Positions 34,740 to 46,497 of a DNA stretch of 64,000 nt are shown one piece after another; within the stretch, counting starts at the first letter, position 1; each line of letters opens with the position of its first letter. Below the pieces are notes generated by a model. That model did no database searches. It was not told the DNA's origin and saw only the letters and a list, made by a program, of their open reading frames with translations. The translations under genes and the position numbers were made by a program. Source of the stretch: Synaphobranchus kaupii (lineage: Eukaryota; Chordata; Actinopteri; Anguilliformes; Synaphobranchidae). The stretch covers positions 56,972,157-57,036,156 of the forward strand of contig CM056381.1 of the NCBI GenBank assembly GCA_029718625.1, in the 5' to 3' direction.

Positions 34740-36997
34740 TCCCAGGTAACGAGGAACGTTTGGGATCTTTAAAGAATGTTCCCTATACAGCCCTGTAATG
34801 TCATTGCAGAACATTACATTGGGAACATTCTGGGGTGTATAGGGGAATGTTACTCCAAAATCACAAAAGAACATTCCAGGAAAATCCCATAAATGTCACA
34901 GACGTTCCAATGCGTTCCCTGGATGTCATAATGTTGAGTTCCCTTGAGGTCCTCAGAACATTCCCAAAACTTGATTATGGAACTTCCCCTTCACATTACA
35001 GGAACATTCTATGTAACATAAGTGGAATATTCTAGGAATGTTAGTCGAAATGTTCCCTTTGGGTTTCTCTAAAGCTTGGATTTAACATTCCCTTACTGTG
35101 AGACCGGAGTATATTGCTAACATTCCCCATACATTCTTGCCATGTCATTACAAAATGTTATTTTGGGAACATTCTGGGGTGTATAGGGGAATGTTGCTCC
35201 AAGATAACAAAATAACATTCCAGGAACATCCCATAAATGTCACAAACATTGCAATACGTTTGCTGGATGTCATAATGTTGAGTCCCTTTCAAGTCCTCAG
35301 AACATTCCTAAAACGTGATTGTCAAACTTCTGCTTCACATTCCACGAACATGACAGGAACATTCTATGTAACATTAGGGGATTATTCTAGGAATGTTAGT
35401 AGAAACGTTCCCTTTGGGTTTCTCTAATGCTTGGAATTAACTTTCCCTTACTGTGAGACTGGAGTACATTTCTAACATTCCCCAAACATTCTTGCCACAT
35501 CATTACAAGACGTTATTTTGGGAACATTCTGGGTATATAGGGGAATGTTACTCCACGATAACAGAAGAACATTCCAGGAACATCCCATAAATGTCACAAA
35601 TGTTGCAATGCGTTCCCTGGATGTCATAATGTTGAGTTCCTTTTAACCCTTTTCAGCCGGAGCGTTCTAATTTCAGGACAATTGTTCTGATGGTTTGACG
35701 TATAGTAGCTCTGCCGTCCAATCACTAATTTTCTTTTTGAAAAATGCTAGTTACAGATGACAAAATAAGCTACAATTGCATATAATTGGTTCATGAGCTT
35801 AGTGGGCAGGGATTTATTTCTAGACCGCTAAATAAAACCGCACGTCAACCTCGTAAATCTCCATTTGCCTCACCGCGGGCGGAGCGGACCACCTCGGACA
35901 GAAGACTATCGTCTGAAGACTTTACTGCAACTGAGGGAAAGCCAGTAAACCCCCGGAGGTAAGAAATATTTAAGATAATAATTAAACATAGATATTACTT
36001 CAGAAACGATTTTATTTTGAATAAAATCCTGTTTTTGTACCGCAGACTCTCATATTTTCACTTAAAATTCGCTAAGGTAGCTAACGTTCGGCTCTAGCTT
36101 CAAATGATGCCACTGTGTTATTCTTCCCCCAGCTCGTTTCGAGATGAAATTGTGAAAAAGTCTGTCATACAATGAACAAGTGAAGTGATAACGTTAGATG
36201 TGAATATTTTCCGTATTTAGTGTAGACCTTGATAACTAAATAATAGCTAACTAAAGCTAAAACAAATAACATTAGTCTAACAGTGAGCTGTCATCCTCTC
36301 ACCGTGCGAACAGCCATTTTCTTTTCTGCGTTTTTGTTTTCCTAATTTGAAACGTTAGCTCTGCTGTCTGTCTTGCTAGCTTTATAAATATTATACTCAA
36401 CTATTAGTCTTATCAATAGCAAGTACTAACTAGCTAGTTTTTTAACATAACGTTATGTATAAATTTGAAGGTTGTTGTTGATCAGTCCTGTCGAAAATGA
36501 ATGGAGTAGAGAACTAAACAGCAAACATTTCCTAACGTAACGTCAGCTTCACGTTTTATTTTCTGACTCACGTTTTTGACTTGAGCAAGATTAGCCTGTT
36601 TAGACAAATATGACAAAAAGACATCATTCAGTTGAGCCAATGTCACTGATGATTTAGGTCTGTTCATTCAAAACAATATCTTATATGAATGGACATTATG
36701 CTAAGTAGTCTAACATTGTGTTATTGTTGTGCTTTTTATCTAACGTTATTCTGGAGCATAAAGTGTTTTCTGTTATGGATTAATGAAATGGCAACTGATA
36801 ATATATTTATCTATTACAGCGATGGATGGACATTATGCTTGTGTCCAGAATAGCTATTTTATCTATTCCTGACATAAGCATAAAGCGTTTGCTGTAAGAT
36901 GATGTTATTGCAAGCCCTTTAATTACTCAGAAATGGTTTTATATGATATGTTATGGATTACTGAAATGGTAAATGATTACATATTTATGTATTGCAG

Positions 36998-37137
36998 CAA
37001 AGGATGGACATTTAGCCATCTGATACAGTCCCTGAAGAGAAGGAAGGTGCTGAGGGTCATTGCAGAGCACGACACGGAGGACCATCAGGGCATGCATGCA
37101 CTTACTGTTATCTTCTTGATTTTTGAATATATCGAAG
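36998..37137 (+). other. Exon-like open segment inside the TTAA element
   Basis: 140 nt open in one frame (KGWTFSHLIQSLKRRK, RVIAEHDTEDHQGMHAL), preceded by TTTATGTATTGCAG and followed by G|GTATTT, so acceptor and donor dinucleotides are in place. A shorter, decayed duplicate of the acceptor side (TTTATCTATTACAGCGATGGATGGACATT) lies near 36810. I do not recognise the peptide. It could be a remnant of the element's own gene, a captured host exon, or chance. Confidence 0.35.
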
Positions 37138-37460
37138 GTATTTATGCTTGACCATAGATTTGTCTGCTGTATCTGTACTAATACATTAATGATTTTACTG
37201 TAAATAAATCCAATGCATTAATTTTACGGGTATCTAAACTGATATTTGCCATGGGTTGTATCTTGTTTTTATTTGTTTTACAATGTTATCCATTTACTTA
37301 GTTCATCCATTCACTATGTTATACATTTTTTTAAAATAAAGTGTGTGTTTCATTGAACACATAAATTGTATATTTCAGTGTATGTGTCTTTCAATTTTGC
37401 ATTATATCAACAGATTCTCAACAGTGACCCATTAGGAGTATGGATAAGTGGTAATGTGAA

Positions 37461-38245
37461 ATGTCAATGAACCTAACATTCTACTAAAAAGATTTTTTTT
37501 GCCTTTTCCCATACATCACTAAGATGTTATAACTTTTGAGCAGTAAATTATAAATATGTTCTGATTTCTACTCTATATCACTTACAAAAGATACCACACA
37601 GTTTGTCTCCCTCGATCTTGAACATGAAATGTTTAAAAACCTAGGTTTCTCATGGAGAATAGCCATTTAGAAAGTTTTTTTATTATTATTTATTTTGTGA
37701 TTTGTTTTAATAATTGATGATATTGTGTTAAAGTAAGCATATTATTGTATATAAATGGAAAGCTCCAGTTATCCTGTTTAAAATGGTATATTATCTTTAG
37801 GGGTGTAACATAATATGATCACACCACAAACAGTTTTGCATACACATGTCATATTTTCAATGAACCTAACATTCTAAAGCGATTATTTTAGCCTTTTCTT
37901 ACCCATCACTGAAGTGGTTATAACTTTTGAGCAGTAGAAGATAAATCTATTCTGATTCCTATTCTATATGACTCACACAATGGTGAAGATATCATAAGCT
38001 GTAAGTTTCCCATCTTGAACATGAAATGGGTAAAATAGTAGGTTTCTCATTAGAAAATAGCCATTTAGAATGTTTTATAAATTTAGTTGGTAAATGTATT
38101 TCCATAATTGATGATATTGCCATCAAGTAATCCTATTATTTTTTATATCAATTGAAAGCCCCAGTTATCCTGTTTACAATGGTATATCAAGTTTAGGTAT
38201 CTGATGTAATATGATCACACTACAAACATTTTTGCAACGCACATT
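37461..38245 (+). repeat. ~390-bp tandem duplication within the TTAA element
   Basis: Two diverged units begin near 37461 and 37853. Both carry CAATGAACCTAACATTCTA, TATAACTTTTGAGCAGTA, TCTTGAACATGAAATG and TAATATGATCACAC in order. Confidence 0.82.
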
Positions 38246-38846
38246 AAGAAATAAAATGGAATAGAATGTTGACCCAATATTCGCTTAGGCTAGAAAGGGT
38301 TAAGTCCTCAGAACATTCCTAAAACTTGATTGTCGAACTTCCCCTTCACATTACAGGAACATTCTATGTAACATTAAGGGAATATTCTCGTAATCTTAGT
38401 AGAAACGTTCCCTTTGGGTTTATTTAACGCTTAGATTTAACGTTCCCTTACTGTGAGACTGGAGTACATTGGTACCATTTCCCATACATTCTTGCCATGT
38501 CATTACAAAACGTTACTTTGGGAATATTCTGCGGTGCATAGGGGAATGTTACTCCAAAATAACAAAAGAACATTCCAGGAACATCCCATAAAAGTCACAA
38601 ACGTTGCAATGCATTACTTAGATGTCATAATGTTAAGTTCCTCTCAAGTCCTCAGAACATTCCTCCAACTTGATTGTGTAACTATTATTAGATCTTAGGC
38701 CTGTTCTTCAGCTGCCGAGTAGATGGTGATATGTAGTCCCATTTAAATATATTTTTGCGGCATTTTGGCTTTATTGGACAGTAATCAATGAGAGACTACA
38801 AAATCAGAGGGAAAGAGAGAATGGCCTTTATCTAGGTTTATCTTGA

Positions 38847-38930
38847 GCCGGATTTGAACCCATGTTGTGGAAAACAGGAATTGTTGATGACATGGGATTT
38901 ACCTGGTTGAGCTACTAGAGCAACTTGTCC
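38847..38930 (-). other. tRNA-like sequence (minus)
   Basis: On the minus strand an A-box-like TAGCTCAACCAGGTAAA is followed about 45 nt later by a B-box-like GGGTTCAAATCC. No clean acceptor stem is visible, so this is tRNA-derived (SINE head or pseudogene), not a working tRNA gene. Confidence 0.55.
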
Positions 38931-39059
38931 CTCCCAGCGAGCAATTTTCAGGCTAAAATCCCTAAAATAAACGTCTATTGCAGTCAGTGAAAAGACCTCT
39001 TAAAATGGTTCCAAAGTTCTTATTTAGACCACGTTTCAACCACATTTTTTCATGTAAAA

Positions 39060-39145
39060 AAACACCACAGCAAGCAGGAATCGAACTTCCAATCCTCGAA
39101 TCTGAAAACTTGTGCTTTTCCACTGAGCCATCGAGGCCACGTTTA
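39060..39145 (-). other. tRNA-like sequence (minus)
   Basis: On the minus strand GGCCTCGATGGCTCAGTGG (A box) and AGTTCGATTCCTGC (B box) are spaced as in a tRNA gene. The acceptor ends do not pair convincingly. Likely a tRNA-derived pseudogene or SINE head. Confidence 0.6.
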
Positions 39146-40386
39146 CCAGTGTGCTGTAGTGTTTAATGAATGATATCACAAACGAGCATGGACAGGCAAG
39201 TTGTTGACTCTCATGTACAAGTCCACACACATGCGCATAGCAGAAATTTATGCAACATTATTTTTGGGTACAAACTCTGTCTGCCTAGGATAGAAATTTG
39301 TGCCATGTTGTTTGCCCAAGCTTCTTGTGGCAACAAATTGGCTAAATGTTTTGACATTTTAAGTGATACACTTCATGCGGTGAAATTGCATCTACGTGTA
39401 GGCCGGATTTCGCTTGCCAAAGCAATGACATTTTGAGAAATGCATCCACATGAATCCATATTGTTTGTCTTTGAATTTACAACTGAATCACATATGAAAA
39501 TTATAACATAAAATGTGCACATTTATATTGTAGATTTTAGCCAGTCTAAAAATGGCCAAATGAGAGCTTGGATGGTATTCTATATTAGACCAACATTTTA
39601 ACGTTTATATGGGATTAAATGCTCACTGGGTAACAGAAAAAAACAATGGTTATTTAGTCTTCAAATGCCCATTTTGTAATCATATAACCTCAAAATCACG
39701 CTTGGATTTTTTTCTCAGAAGATCAGGCTAAACAAGCTGTTATTGGCATGTGTCAAAATAAATATTCATTATTTTACATCTCTTATTTCAATGGGTAGCC
39801 TATTTATTTCCACTCGCATTTTTTCCAAGCGTAGACCTATACATTTCAAGTCGGCATGAAAGGGGTATGTTCAGCTATGATCATTGCTTGCTCAGTCCTT
39901 AAATGTAAAAAACGAAATACCGCTCACTTATACGTAGTTTTATAGGTTACATATAGGCTAATATAATACATATATAAGTCACAAAGATCAGCGTATTTTG
40001 GTAGTGTATTGACAGATGCAAAGTTCCCCTGAGAAAATATGGTAGGTCTATAACTCCCTTAATGCTGAACTAATTTTCGTGTTATAAACGTCAGAAATAT
40101 CTGCATAACACAGGTTACCTTATTGCCAAATTTCCCAGAGCAGCTAGCATATTTGCAAAAGGCCTTTTAACGATTATAACCTATAGGAATTGTCAAAATG
40201 TCAAGGTTTTTTGTTGTAAATGAATTTATAATTTCAAAGAAATATGAATAGGCTGCTATAATTGGGACGTGAACAACTACCACTTGGGGGGCACTGTGCA
40301 TAGGGTAAGCGTCATTAACAAGGGGTAGCCTAATAATGAATGCACACCCAGTTTCTTACTCCAGGACATCGCATTCTGCAGAAATA

Positions 40387-40920
40387 CACTGCCCGGCCAA
40401 AAAAAAAGTCACCATTGCACCCGTCATGCATAGTGCCGACTGTACAAGCGTCTGGAGGCAGTGTTATGATCTGTTGTTGCTTCAGTTGGTCAGGTCTAGG
40501 CTCAGCAACATTATGCAGCAATAAAATGAAGTCAGCGAAGTACCTGAATGTACTGAATGACCAGGTTATCCCATCAATGGGCATATGCCAGGATGACAAT
40601 GCCAAGATTCATTGGGCTCAAATTGTGAAAGAGTGGTTCAGGGAGCATGAGGAATCATTTTCACATGAATTAGCCACCAGATTCCTGACCTTAACCCCAT
40701 TGAAAGTCTTTGGGATGTGCTGGAGAACACTTTACGGAGTGGTTTGACTCTCCCGTCGTCAATACAAGATCTCAGCCAAAAACTTATGCTACTCTGGATG
40801 GAAATAAATGTTGTGACATTGCATAAGGTTGTCGAAAACGCCACAACAAATGCGCGCCGTAATCAAAGCTAAAGGCGGTCCAATGAAATATTAGTGTGTG
40901 ACTTTTTTGGCCGGGCAGTG
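40387..40920 (+). mobile_element. Internally deleted Tc1-like element
   Basis: 534 bp with TIRs CACTGCCCGGCCAAAAAAA.. and the inverted TTTTTTGGCCGGGCAGTG, flanked by TA (40385-40386, 40921-40922). Contains only the C-terminal part of a transposase. A third Tc1 subfamily, distinct from 9892 and 32205. Confidence 0.9.
40440..40790 (+). pseudogene. Tc1-like transposase, C-terminal half, frameshifted
   Basis: The first frame reads [18 protein letters not shown] through [20 protein letters not shown], which keeps the second catalytic Asp (QDDN). Near 40685 the family reading moves to another frame and gives [20 protein letters not shown] with the catalytic Glu. Everything before the GG-S-V segment, including the DNA-binding domain and first Asp, is deleted. 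Inactive. Confidence 0.88.
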
Positions 40921-41468
40921 TATAACCCAGTTATAATTAGCCTACAAAATGAGCTGGAATTCTTAGAGCAAGTTGCAGTAGTCTATTCCACGTGGCTTTT
41001 TACACGTTTAGATACCAACTGGTTGCCTACGTTTCAAAGTAGGCTATACAATTTTACTGGGGTTAGCCTAGTCGTAGCAGGGGGAAAATAGCTTTGTTAT
41101 CCAGGAGATCTGCTTGACTGAGAATATAGTGTTATAGAATTAGATGTGCACCAAGTCATATAGCGAGGCTATATTGAATGGCAACATGCTATATAATGCA
41201 ATAAAAATAAACATTTTTAAAGTTTGGAGCAATAACTGCAGTTATCTATAAAATACATTATATAGGCATTATATATCATAGTCTAACATTATTAACCCTC
41301 CACTTAGATATTCAATGCATAGCTTATATCATAATCAGCTCTGACAACATTTTGACAACTCTTGTAGGCTATGAAAGGACATTTTACAAATAGGCTAGCT
41401 TTTCTGGGAAATTTGTAAATAAGGTGTTATGCAGATATTTCTCACATTTATAACACGAAAATTAGTTC

Positions 41469-42538
41469 TGCCAGGGCTTGTGGGGGGGAAGGACCCAAAC
41501 ACAGACAGAACAGAATAAACAGAAGTTTATTAAGAGGGGAAAAAGCAGCAATCCAAAGTAAAACAGGCAGGGTCAAAATCCAGGAAGGCACAGCAACATT
41601 ACAGAGTCCAAAATCAAAGTCACAGAACGGGCAGGGGTCAAAACTGGAAAGGCACAGCAGAGGTACAAAAACAGAATCCAAAAATCAGGGTCGCGAGAAC
41701 ACAGGCAGAAGTCAAAAACCAGGAAAACTCACGGACACAGAAAACAAAAACAACGAAGGAAAAAGACTCGGGAAACCAATACAAAACTGACAAACTCAGG
41801 AAAGAACCGGGTACTCAAAGAAAAGCTTGTAGTAACACAGAGGCAAAACAACAGTGATGAACTTACTACAAAGGACAGCAAGCACAGAATATAAATACAC
41901 TGAGGGAGACAGGAAACAATGAGATTCAGGTGTGAGGAGCCGGGAAGGGCAAACGACAGACAGGTGCACGTAATGAGACAATGAGGAGCAGATAATAAAA
42001 TAACAAGGGAGAACGTAAGACACGGACTGGACTCGAACCAAATACATAGAGATAACATGACATGGACTCCAATAAGACAAGTGCATACAAGGAATAGGAA
42101 AGCGGAAACGATAGTCAGCAGTAGTTAATAGAGGAACCAAAGAAAAATAATTAGTGATAGAACAGGCAGAAAGAGAGACAGCTGCAGTGAGGAAAGAAGA
42201 TGACGTTAGTAAGTTAGTAGATTAGTAGAAAACCCTGATTCTACGGCGATAGTAGATTAACAGATTAGTATTATATACAAGTGAGTCATTAGTAGATTAG
42301 TAGACCCTAATTCTAAGATGTTAGTAGTTGTTAGTTAATTAGTATTATTTACAATGAAGGAAGCGCATGAGAAAATACAGAGAAAAACCGAAATCACCAA
42401 AGACTACCGAATAGTGAGACGAAGACGGGAGTGACGACAAAGCAAACACGGAACAGTGCGACCAAAAATAAATACATGATCAGGAAATAAATAAAAACAT
42501 AAGAAACATAATACAAACTAACAAACAAAATTCAGACA
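41469..42538 (-). mobile_element. Solo LTR, family L1 (minus)
   Basis: 1,070 bp; on the minus strand it begins TGTCTGAATTTTG and ends CACAAGCCCTGGCA. Perfect 5-bp duplication AGTTC at 41464-41468 and 42539-42543. A polyadenylation signal AATAAA lies near its 3' end (about 41528). Homologous throughout to 2472-3515. The empty site can be read in the opposite foldback arm (near 40070). Frames 41448-42140 on the minus strand are LTR readings. Confidence 0.9.
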
Positions 42539-42700
42539 AGTTCAGAATGAAATGAGTTATAGGCCTAGCATATTTTATCAGGGAAAGTCTGCATTTGTCA
42601 ATACACTAGCAAAATACGCGGATCTTGAGGTTATATGATTACAAAATGGGCATTTGAAGACTAAATAATCATAGCTTTTTTCTGTTACCCAGTGAACATT

Positions 42701-43815
42701 TTTGTGTTGAAAAGTCGGCGAAACGCCATGCAGCGTTCAGGTGAATGCTAATAAGGGTTAGCGTCCGTTTATGTCAAAACGTCTCTCAACCTATATTTCC
42801 CTACTCCGACGTCTAGATTCCAGCTAATTGAGGTTGGTTTCATGAGTTTGTTTTAGGCTACGGAAATCCTTCTCCAATATCTCCTGGATATTAGAATGAG
42901 TGCATGTTCTTTGAAAATAATATTGGTCTTCTTTTCATTTGTCTAGCCTATTTACAATTATCAAAGCTGAGCTGTCATACAAAGAAAAATATGTAAAAGT
43001 AGGCTATGATTGACTGTCTGGTATATACCAGACCAATATTAGATGGATTAATTGGATCATATTCTCTTTGACAGAGAAGATTTTGTAGCCTACTTGTAGC
43101 ACAGCTGCTCCAAAATTATTAGGATGTGCAAAGGAACTCCCCACAGTGTAGGTCTACCAGTGCTCCAGGTTAAAATCTCTCTCCTTACTAGCCACATCCT
43201 TCCAGTATGTGACAGATGCACATAAAAAAATAATCGTTGGACAGTGGTTTCAAGTAATGGGCTATTATTAAGTATATGTGACTTCAACTGCATGGTTAAG
43301 TTGAAGATGTCGCATATAGGCTATTATGTTCAACCGTACATTACTTTATTAGGTTAATCGTGAAAAAAAATATTTTTTTCATTCTTTTTTAAGTAAATTC
43401 AACAATTTATTTGTTTATTTAGTAATATTGCGTAACCACTGTCCAGCGATAATTTTTTTGATTGTGTGATGGGTATATCCCAGTCAACATCAATGCAATG
43501 TATTAATACATTCACTGCCTACCCCGTCACACAAGAGCAACTACGATGCGCAAAGGCAGGATTTTACAAAGGCAAATGCGGTTATTAAAGCCACTGACAC
43601 TTTGAAAATGTATACCACCACAAACATTTTTTTAGTAGAAAGCTGGCAACCCAGGGTGCAGGTACAAGAAACAGTTCATTAGAATATCATGCCCTGTGCC
43701 ACCCACATTTTGAGAAACGTGCCTGCGTAGCATAGGTTAGAATACGGCGTATCACAGTCCGCGTTAAATCCGCTCAGGAGAGGCATTTAAGCGCATGACT
43801 TAAGTTGGCCATCTC
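42701..43815. other. No gene recognised
   Basis: AT-rich intergenic sequence; nothing recognisable on either strand. Confidence 0.5.
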
Positions 43816-43819
43816 TGAA

Positions 43820-44440
43820 TCTGACCCTACATGTCACACTGTACAACATCTGAACTAGCACAGATTGGAGAAGGGGCTGATTTTCCACTGACAACCTGTA
43901 GGCTGTAAGCCTCTGGTGCAGCACTGGAAGAACCTAAAGCAGCAGTAACCTGAGGAACTCTGACTAACTTAGGCCCACCCTATCCCTGGTGAGGTGAAAG
44001 GCACCATGTTCTGTTGTTGTGGAGTCTCAGTCGCAGTTTGTTAATGACAGCCCAGGCATGAATGTATGATGTCTAGGTTATAGGACAGGGGCCTGTGTAA
44101 CCCACTGGCTAAATGGGTTAGCCAGCTAACGTTGGGCTTAATCCTGAGTTTCTGGCATCGTGAAAGTCGCTCTCTTTTGATTGGGCCAAATCACCATGGT
44201 AACTTATGCTGCAGAGCTAACCTGCTCCAGAGCAGTTTTTGTTCAGGCTAAATGTTCAACCTATATAAAGACCCCACCCCCTGATCAATTTGCTCACTGG
44301 TAAAATGGCATGCACAAACCTACAGCATCCCGTTGACGTTGGTGTACAGATTGCTAAAACTTTTATTCGTAGGATGAGTTTGGAAGGTTTAAGAATAATA
44401 AATAGCAACCTTAACCTAGTTTATCTTCAGTGATAATAAA
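43820..44440 (+). repeat. Harbinger 5' region remnant
   Basis: 44110-44300 carries GGTTAGCCAGCTAACGTTG, CCATGGTAACTTATGCTGC and ACCCCACCCCCTGATCAAT in the order expected of the noncoding leader of teleost Harbinger elements, ending at the nuclease start. 43820-44060 may include the remnant of the second (Myb-like) Harbinger gene, but no motif is clear. Confidence 0.6.
44305..44430 (+). pseudogene. Harbinger (HARBI1-like) nuclease N-terminus
   Basis: From the ATG at 44305 the frame reads MACTNLQHPVDVGVQIAKT then FIRRMSLEGLRI and reaches a stop near 44430. The MAC..PVDVG..I opening is what I recall of teleost HARBI-type nucleases. The catalytic domain is missing. It is not contiguous with the fragment at 30064. 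Confidence 0.65.
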
Positions 44441-44759
44441 AGCACACCAGCTTGTCAGTCTAGCGTGCTTTTAGTGAGGATTTCTTCTGAGAAAATCTCA
44501 CTCAAAAACACAACCATAAAAACATGTAGGCTAAAAGATTTGACAAAGATCAATTTGCAATACTTAATCCCCCCTCCCATCCCTCAACACGTGCTCATGA
44601 ATTAGTCATGAACATTCCAAACCTATCCTAAAAAAATATATATCTTAAGGCAAACATTGTAGCTGTTGCTCTTTCCAAGATGTGTGATTGGCTTGTTACA
44701 AACGCCGTCCCTTTTATGTGAATTTTATGGATGTGCTTTGTCTTATCTGTTCTATAGTG

Positions 44760-44842
44760 ACTTCGATGACGTTTCTGTATGCACTTATTGTATGTCGCTT
44801 TGGATTAAAGCGTCTGCTAAATGACTGTAATGTAATATAATG
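44760..44842 (+). repeat. SINE/LINE 3' tail
   Basis: TATGTCGCTTTGGATTAAAG then CGTCTGCTAAATGACTG followed by TAATGTAATATAATG-type short repeats: the familiar 3' tail of fish SINE/LINE pairs. No tRNA head is found upstream. Confidence 0.75.
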
Positions 44843-44893
44843 TGAATATGCAGATAGCTTGAGTGAGAAATCCTAGGTTGACAGGGTAAATTT

Positions 44894-46090
44894 ATATCTG
44901 AACAAAAACGTCTCCGACGTAAAAAAAAAAAAAGCCAACTTACTCACGCATAGCCTACATAGCGCTGTCTATAAGTCCTTAATTCCAACTTGCAAAAACT
45001 AGGCCTGCCTTTAAAAGTATTGATATCAAAATGGGGCCAAGTTACAACTAACAATATTGCCTATCGTAGCTCACACTAAATAAACTAGCTCTATTCCAAA
45101 GCAATGCTATCCAAACTTTCCTAAATTATTTAATGCAACTTGGCCCTGTTTCTTCATCTTAGCACATGAAGAGATTGTGCCTCATGGAACAACATATGAT
45201 TTCAATTAATGTTTTTAACAGTTGATGAATAATTACACTCCAGAAAGGATATGGTTATACTCTGTTGGCAAGTTTACTTTACAAAATGTTAACTGCTGCT
45301 ACAGATTTCTTTCCTATTCCCAAGCAGACATTTATATCAAGATACATCATGTACAATAGAGAAAGGGGGGAAGAATGAATAAATCCAGATAAAAATAAGT
45401 AATATTTTTAAAATAGCGTACATATAGCATTTTTACAAACGTATGCAGACATGATGGAAAATAAGTAATAGTACTAATTTTACTAATCTTAACATAATAA
45501 TAGTTATATTTGCAAACAGAATTTTGTGAACACAAGGATATCTATGCTCTGTAGGATCACACAGGTTTTAGTAGAAATCCAAATATTCCAAATAAATCAA
45601 TCAATAAATAATAATAATAATACATTTTATTCATTCTGTGCTTTTTATAGACCCAAAGCAGTGGATGCAGACAATTATTCAAACATGCCCTATAGTGTAG
45701 TAATCTTTCTGTTTAATTTCTAAGTGCAACACATCTGAATCAGAGTATTTCCACTATAAATTATTCTCATTTTGCAGTTTGATGTGGAACATACAGTTTC
45801 ATTGACCACATTCTCTTGCGATGGTAAGATGAAGAAACACAGGGCCAAGTTGCATTAAATAATTTAGGAAAGTTTGGATAGCATTGCTTTGGAATAGAGC
45901 TAGTTTATTTAGTGTGAGCTACGATAGGCAAAATTGTTAGTTGTAACTTGGCCACATTTTGATATCAATACTTTTAAAGGCAGGCCTAGTTTTTGCAAGT
46001 TGGAATTAAGGACTTATAGACAGCGCTATGTAGGCTATGCGTGAGTAACTTGGCTTTTTTTTTACGTCGGAGATGTTTTTGTTCAGATAT
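44894..46090. mobile_element. Foldback element F, ~270-bp arms
   Basis: The arm 44894-45164 (ATATCTGAACAAAAACGTC ... GGCCCTGTTTCTTCATCTTA) is mirrored by 45823-46090 with few differences. The ~660-bp AT-rich spacer includes TATTATTATTA-like runs. No coding frame. A single worn arm is also found at 8131-8310. Confidence 0.85.
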
Positions 46091-46497
46091 CACTTATTTT
46101 TGGTAGCAAACTAATGATGAACAATGCATGAAGATAATGACATCGAGAGAGACATGCATACAGAATAGTACATGCATTCCAAATAAATGCATGCAGACAT
46201 TCGCATAACCATAACGCCCTCTACTGACGAGAATGATGACATTTCTCCTATTAGCGATAGCCCACAATTACATTAAAACAGTTTGTAGATGAGCTGTATT
46301 TAATGTCTAATGGAATACAATGAACAGCACCACCTGAACTATGGATCATGAAGAAGCATGTAAATTAATTAACCAAGTGTATATGGAGACATGCATGCAC
46401 AATAGGCTAGACGCAAACACATTGTAGCTGAAAGAAATACATACTACTACTAAGAAAGTAGCCTACCAGAGATTATTCTTCTGATTATTATTATAAT

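Larger units (their letters stand above)
35647..38299. mobile_element. piggyBac-like TTAA element, 2.65 kb, with exon-like pieces
   Basis: Ends CCCTTTTCAGCCGGAGCG and (inverted) CCCTTTCTAGCCTAAGCG match at about 14 of 18 positions. TTAA lies at 35643-35646 and 38300-38303. Both junctions are confirmed by uninterrupted satellite units nearby. No transposase is readable. Inside are a candidate first exon with donor GTAAGA at 35959, a candidate exon at 36998-37137, and a ~390-bp tandem duplication (37461-38245). Confidence 0.88.
34741..38690 (+). repeat. ~345-bp satellite (GTTCC/ACATTCC-rich), split by a TTAA element
   Basis: The marker GGGAACATTCTGGGGTGTAT occurs at 34821, 35165 and 35520 (spacing 344, 355). 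A fourth, diverged marker is at 38520, 343 bp on once the inserted element (35647-38299 plus one TTAA) is removed. Units share CATTCCAGGAACATCCCATAA and CGTTCCCTTTGGGTTT. About 3.5 units. Frames 34835-35035, 35098-35427 and 38453-38698 are repeat readings of one another. Confidence 0.88.
39617..42700. mobile_element. Large foldback element holding a Tc1 and a solo LTR
   Basis: Left arm pieces CACTGGGTAACAGAAAAAA, CTTCAAATGCCCATTTTG and GTAATCATATAACCTCAA (39624-39693), then CAATACACTACCAAAATACG-type and CTAATTTTCGTGTTATAAA (to about 40130), are mirrored at 41340-41468 and 42539-42697. The left arm carries about 300 bp (39693-39987) not present in the right arm. The right arm is split by the L1 solo LTR. 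The loop holds the deleted Tc1. Confidence 0.75.

Noticed and set aside
34741..35642. Family of related small proteins in adjacent frames
   Set aside because: Their similarity comes from the satellite unit, and frames are not constrained.
39060..39145. Functional tRNA gene
   Set aside because: A and B boxes are present but no convincing acceptor stem pairing could be drawn.
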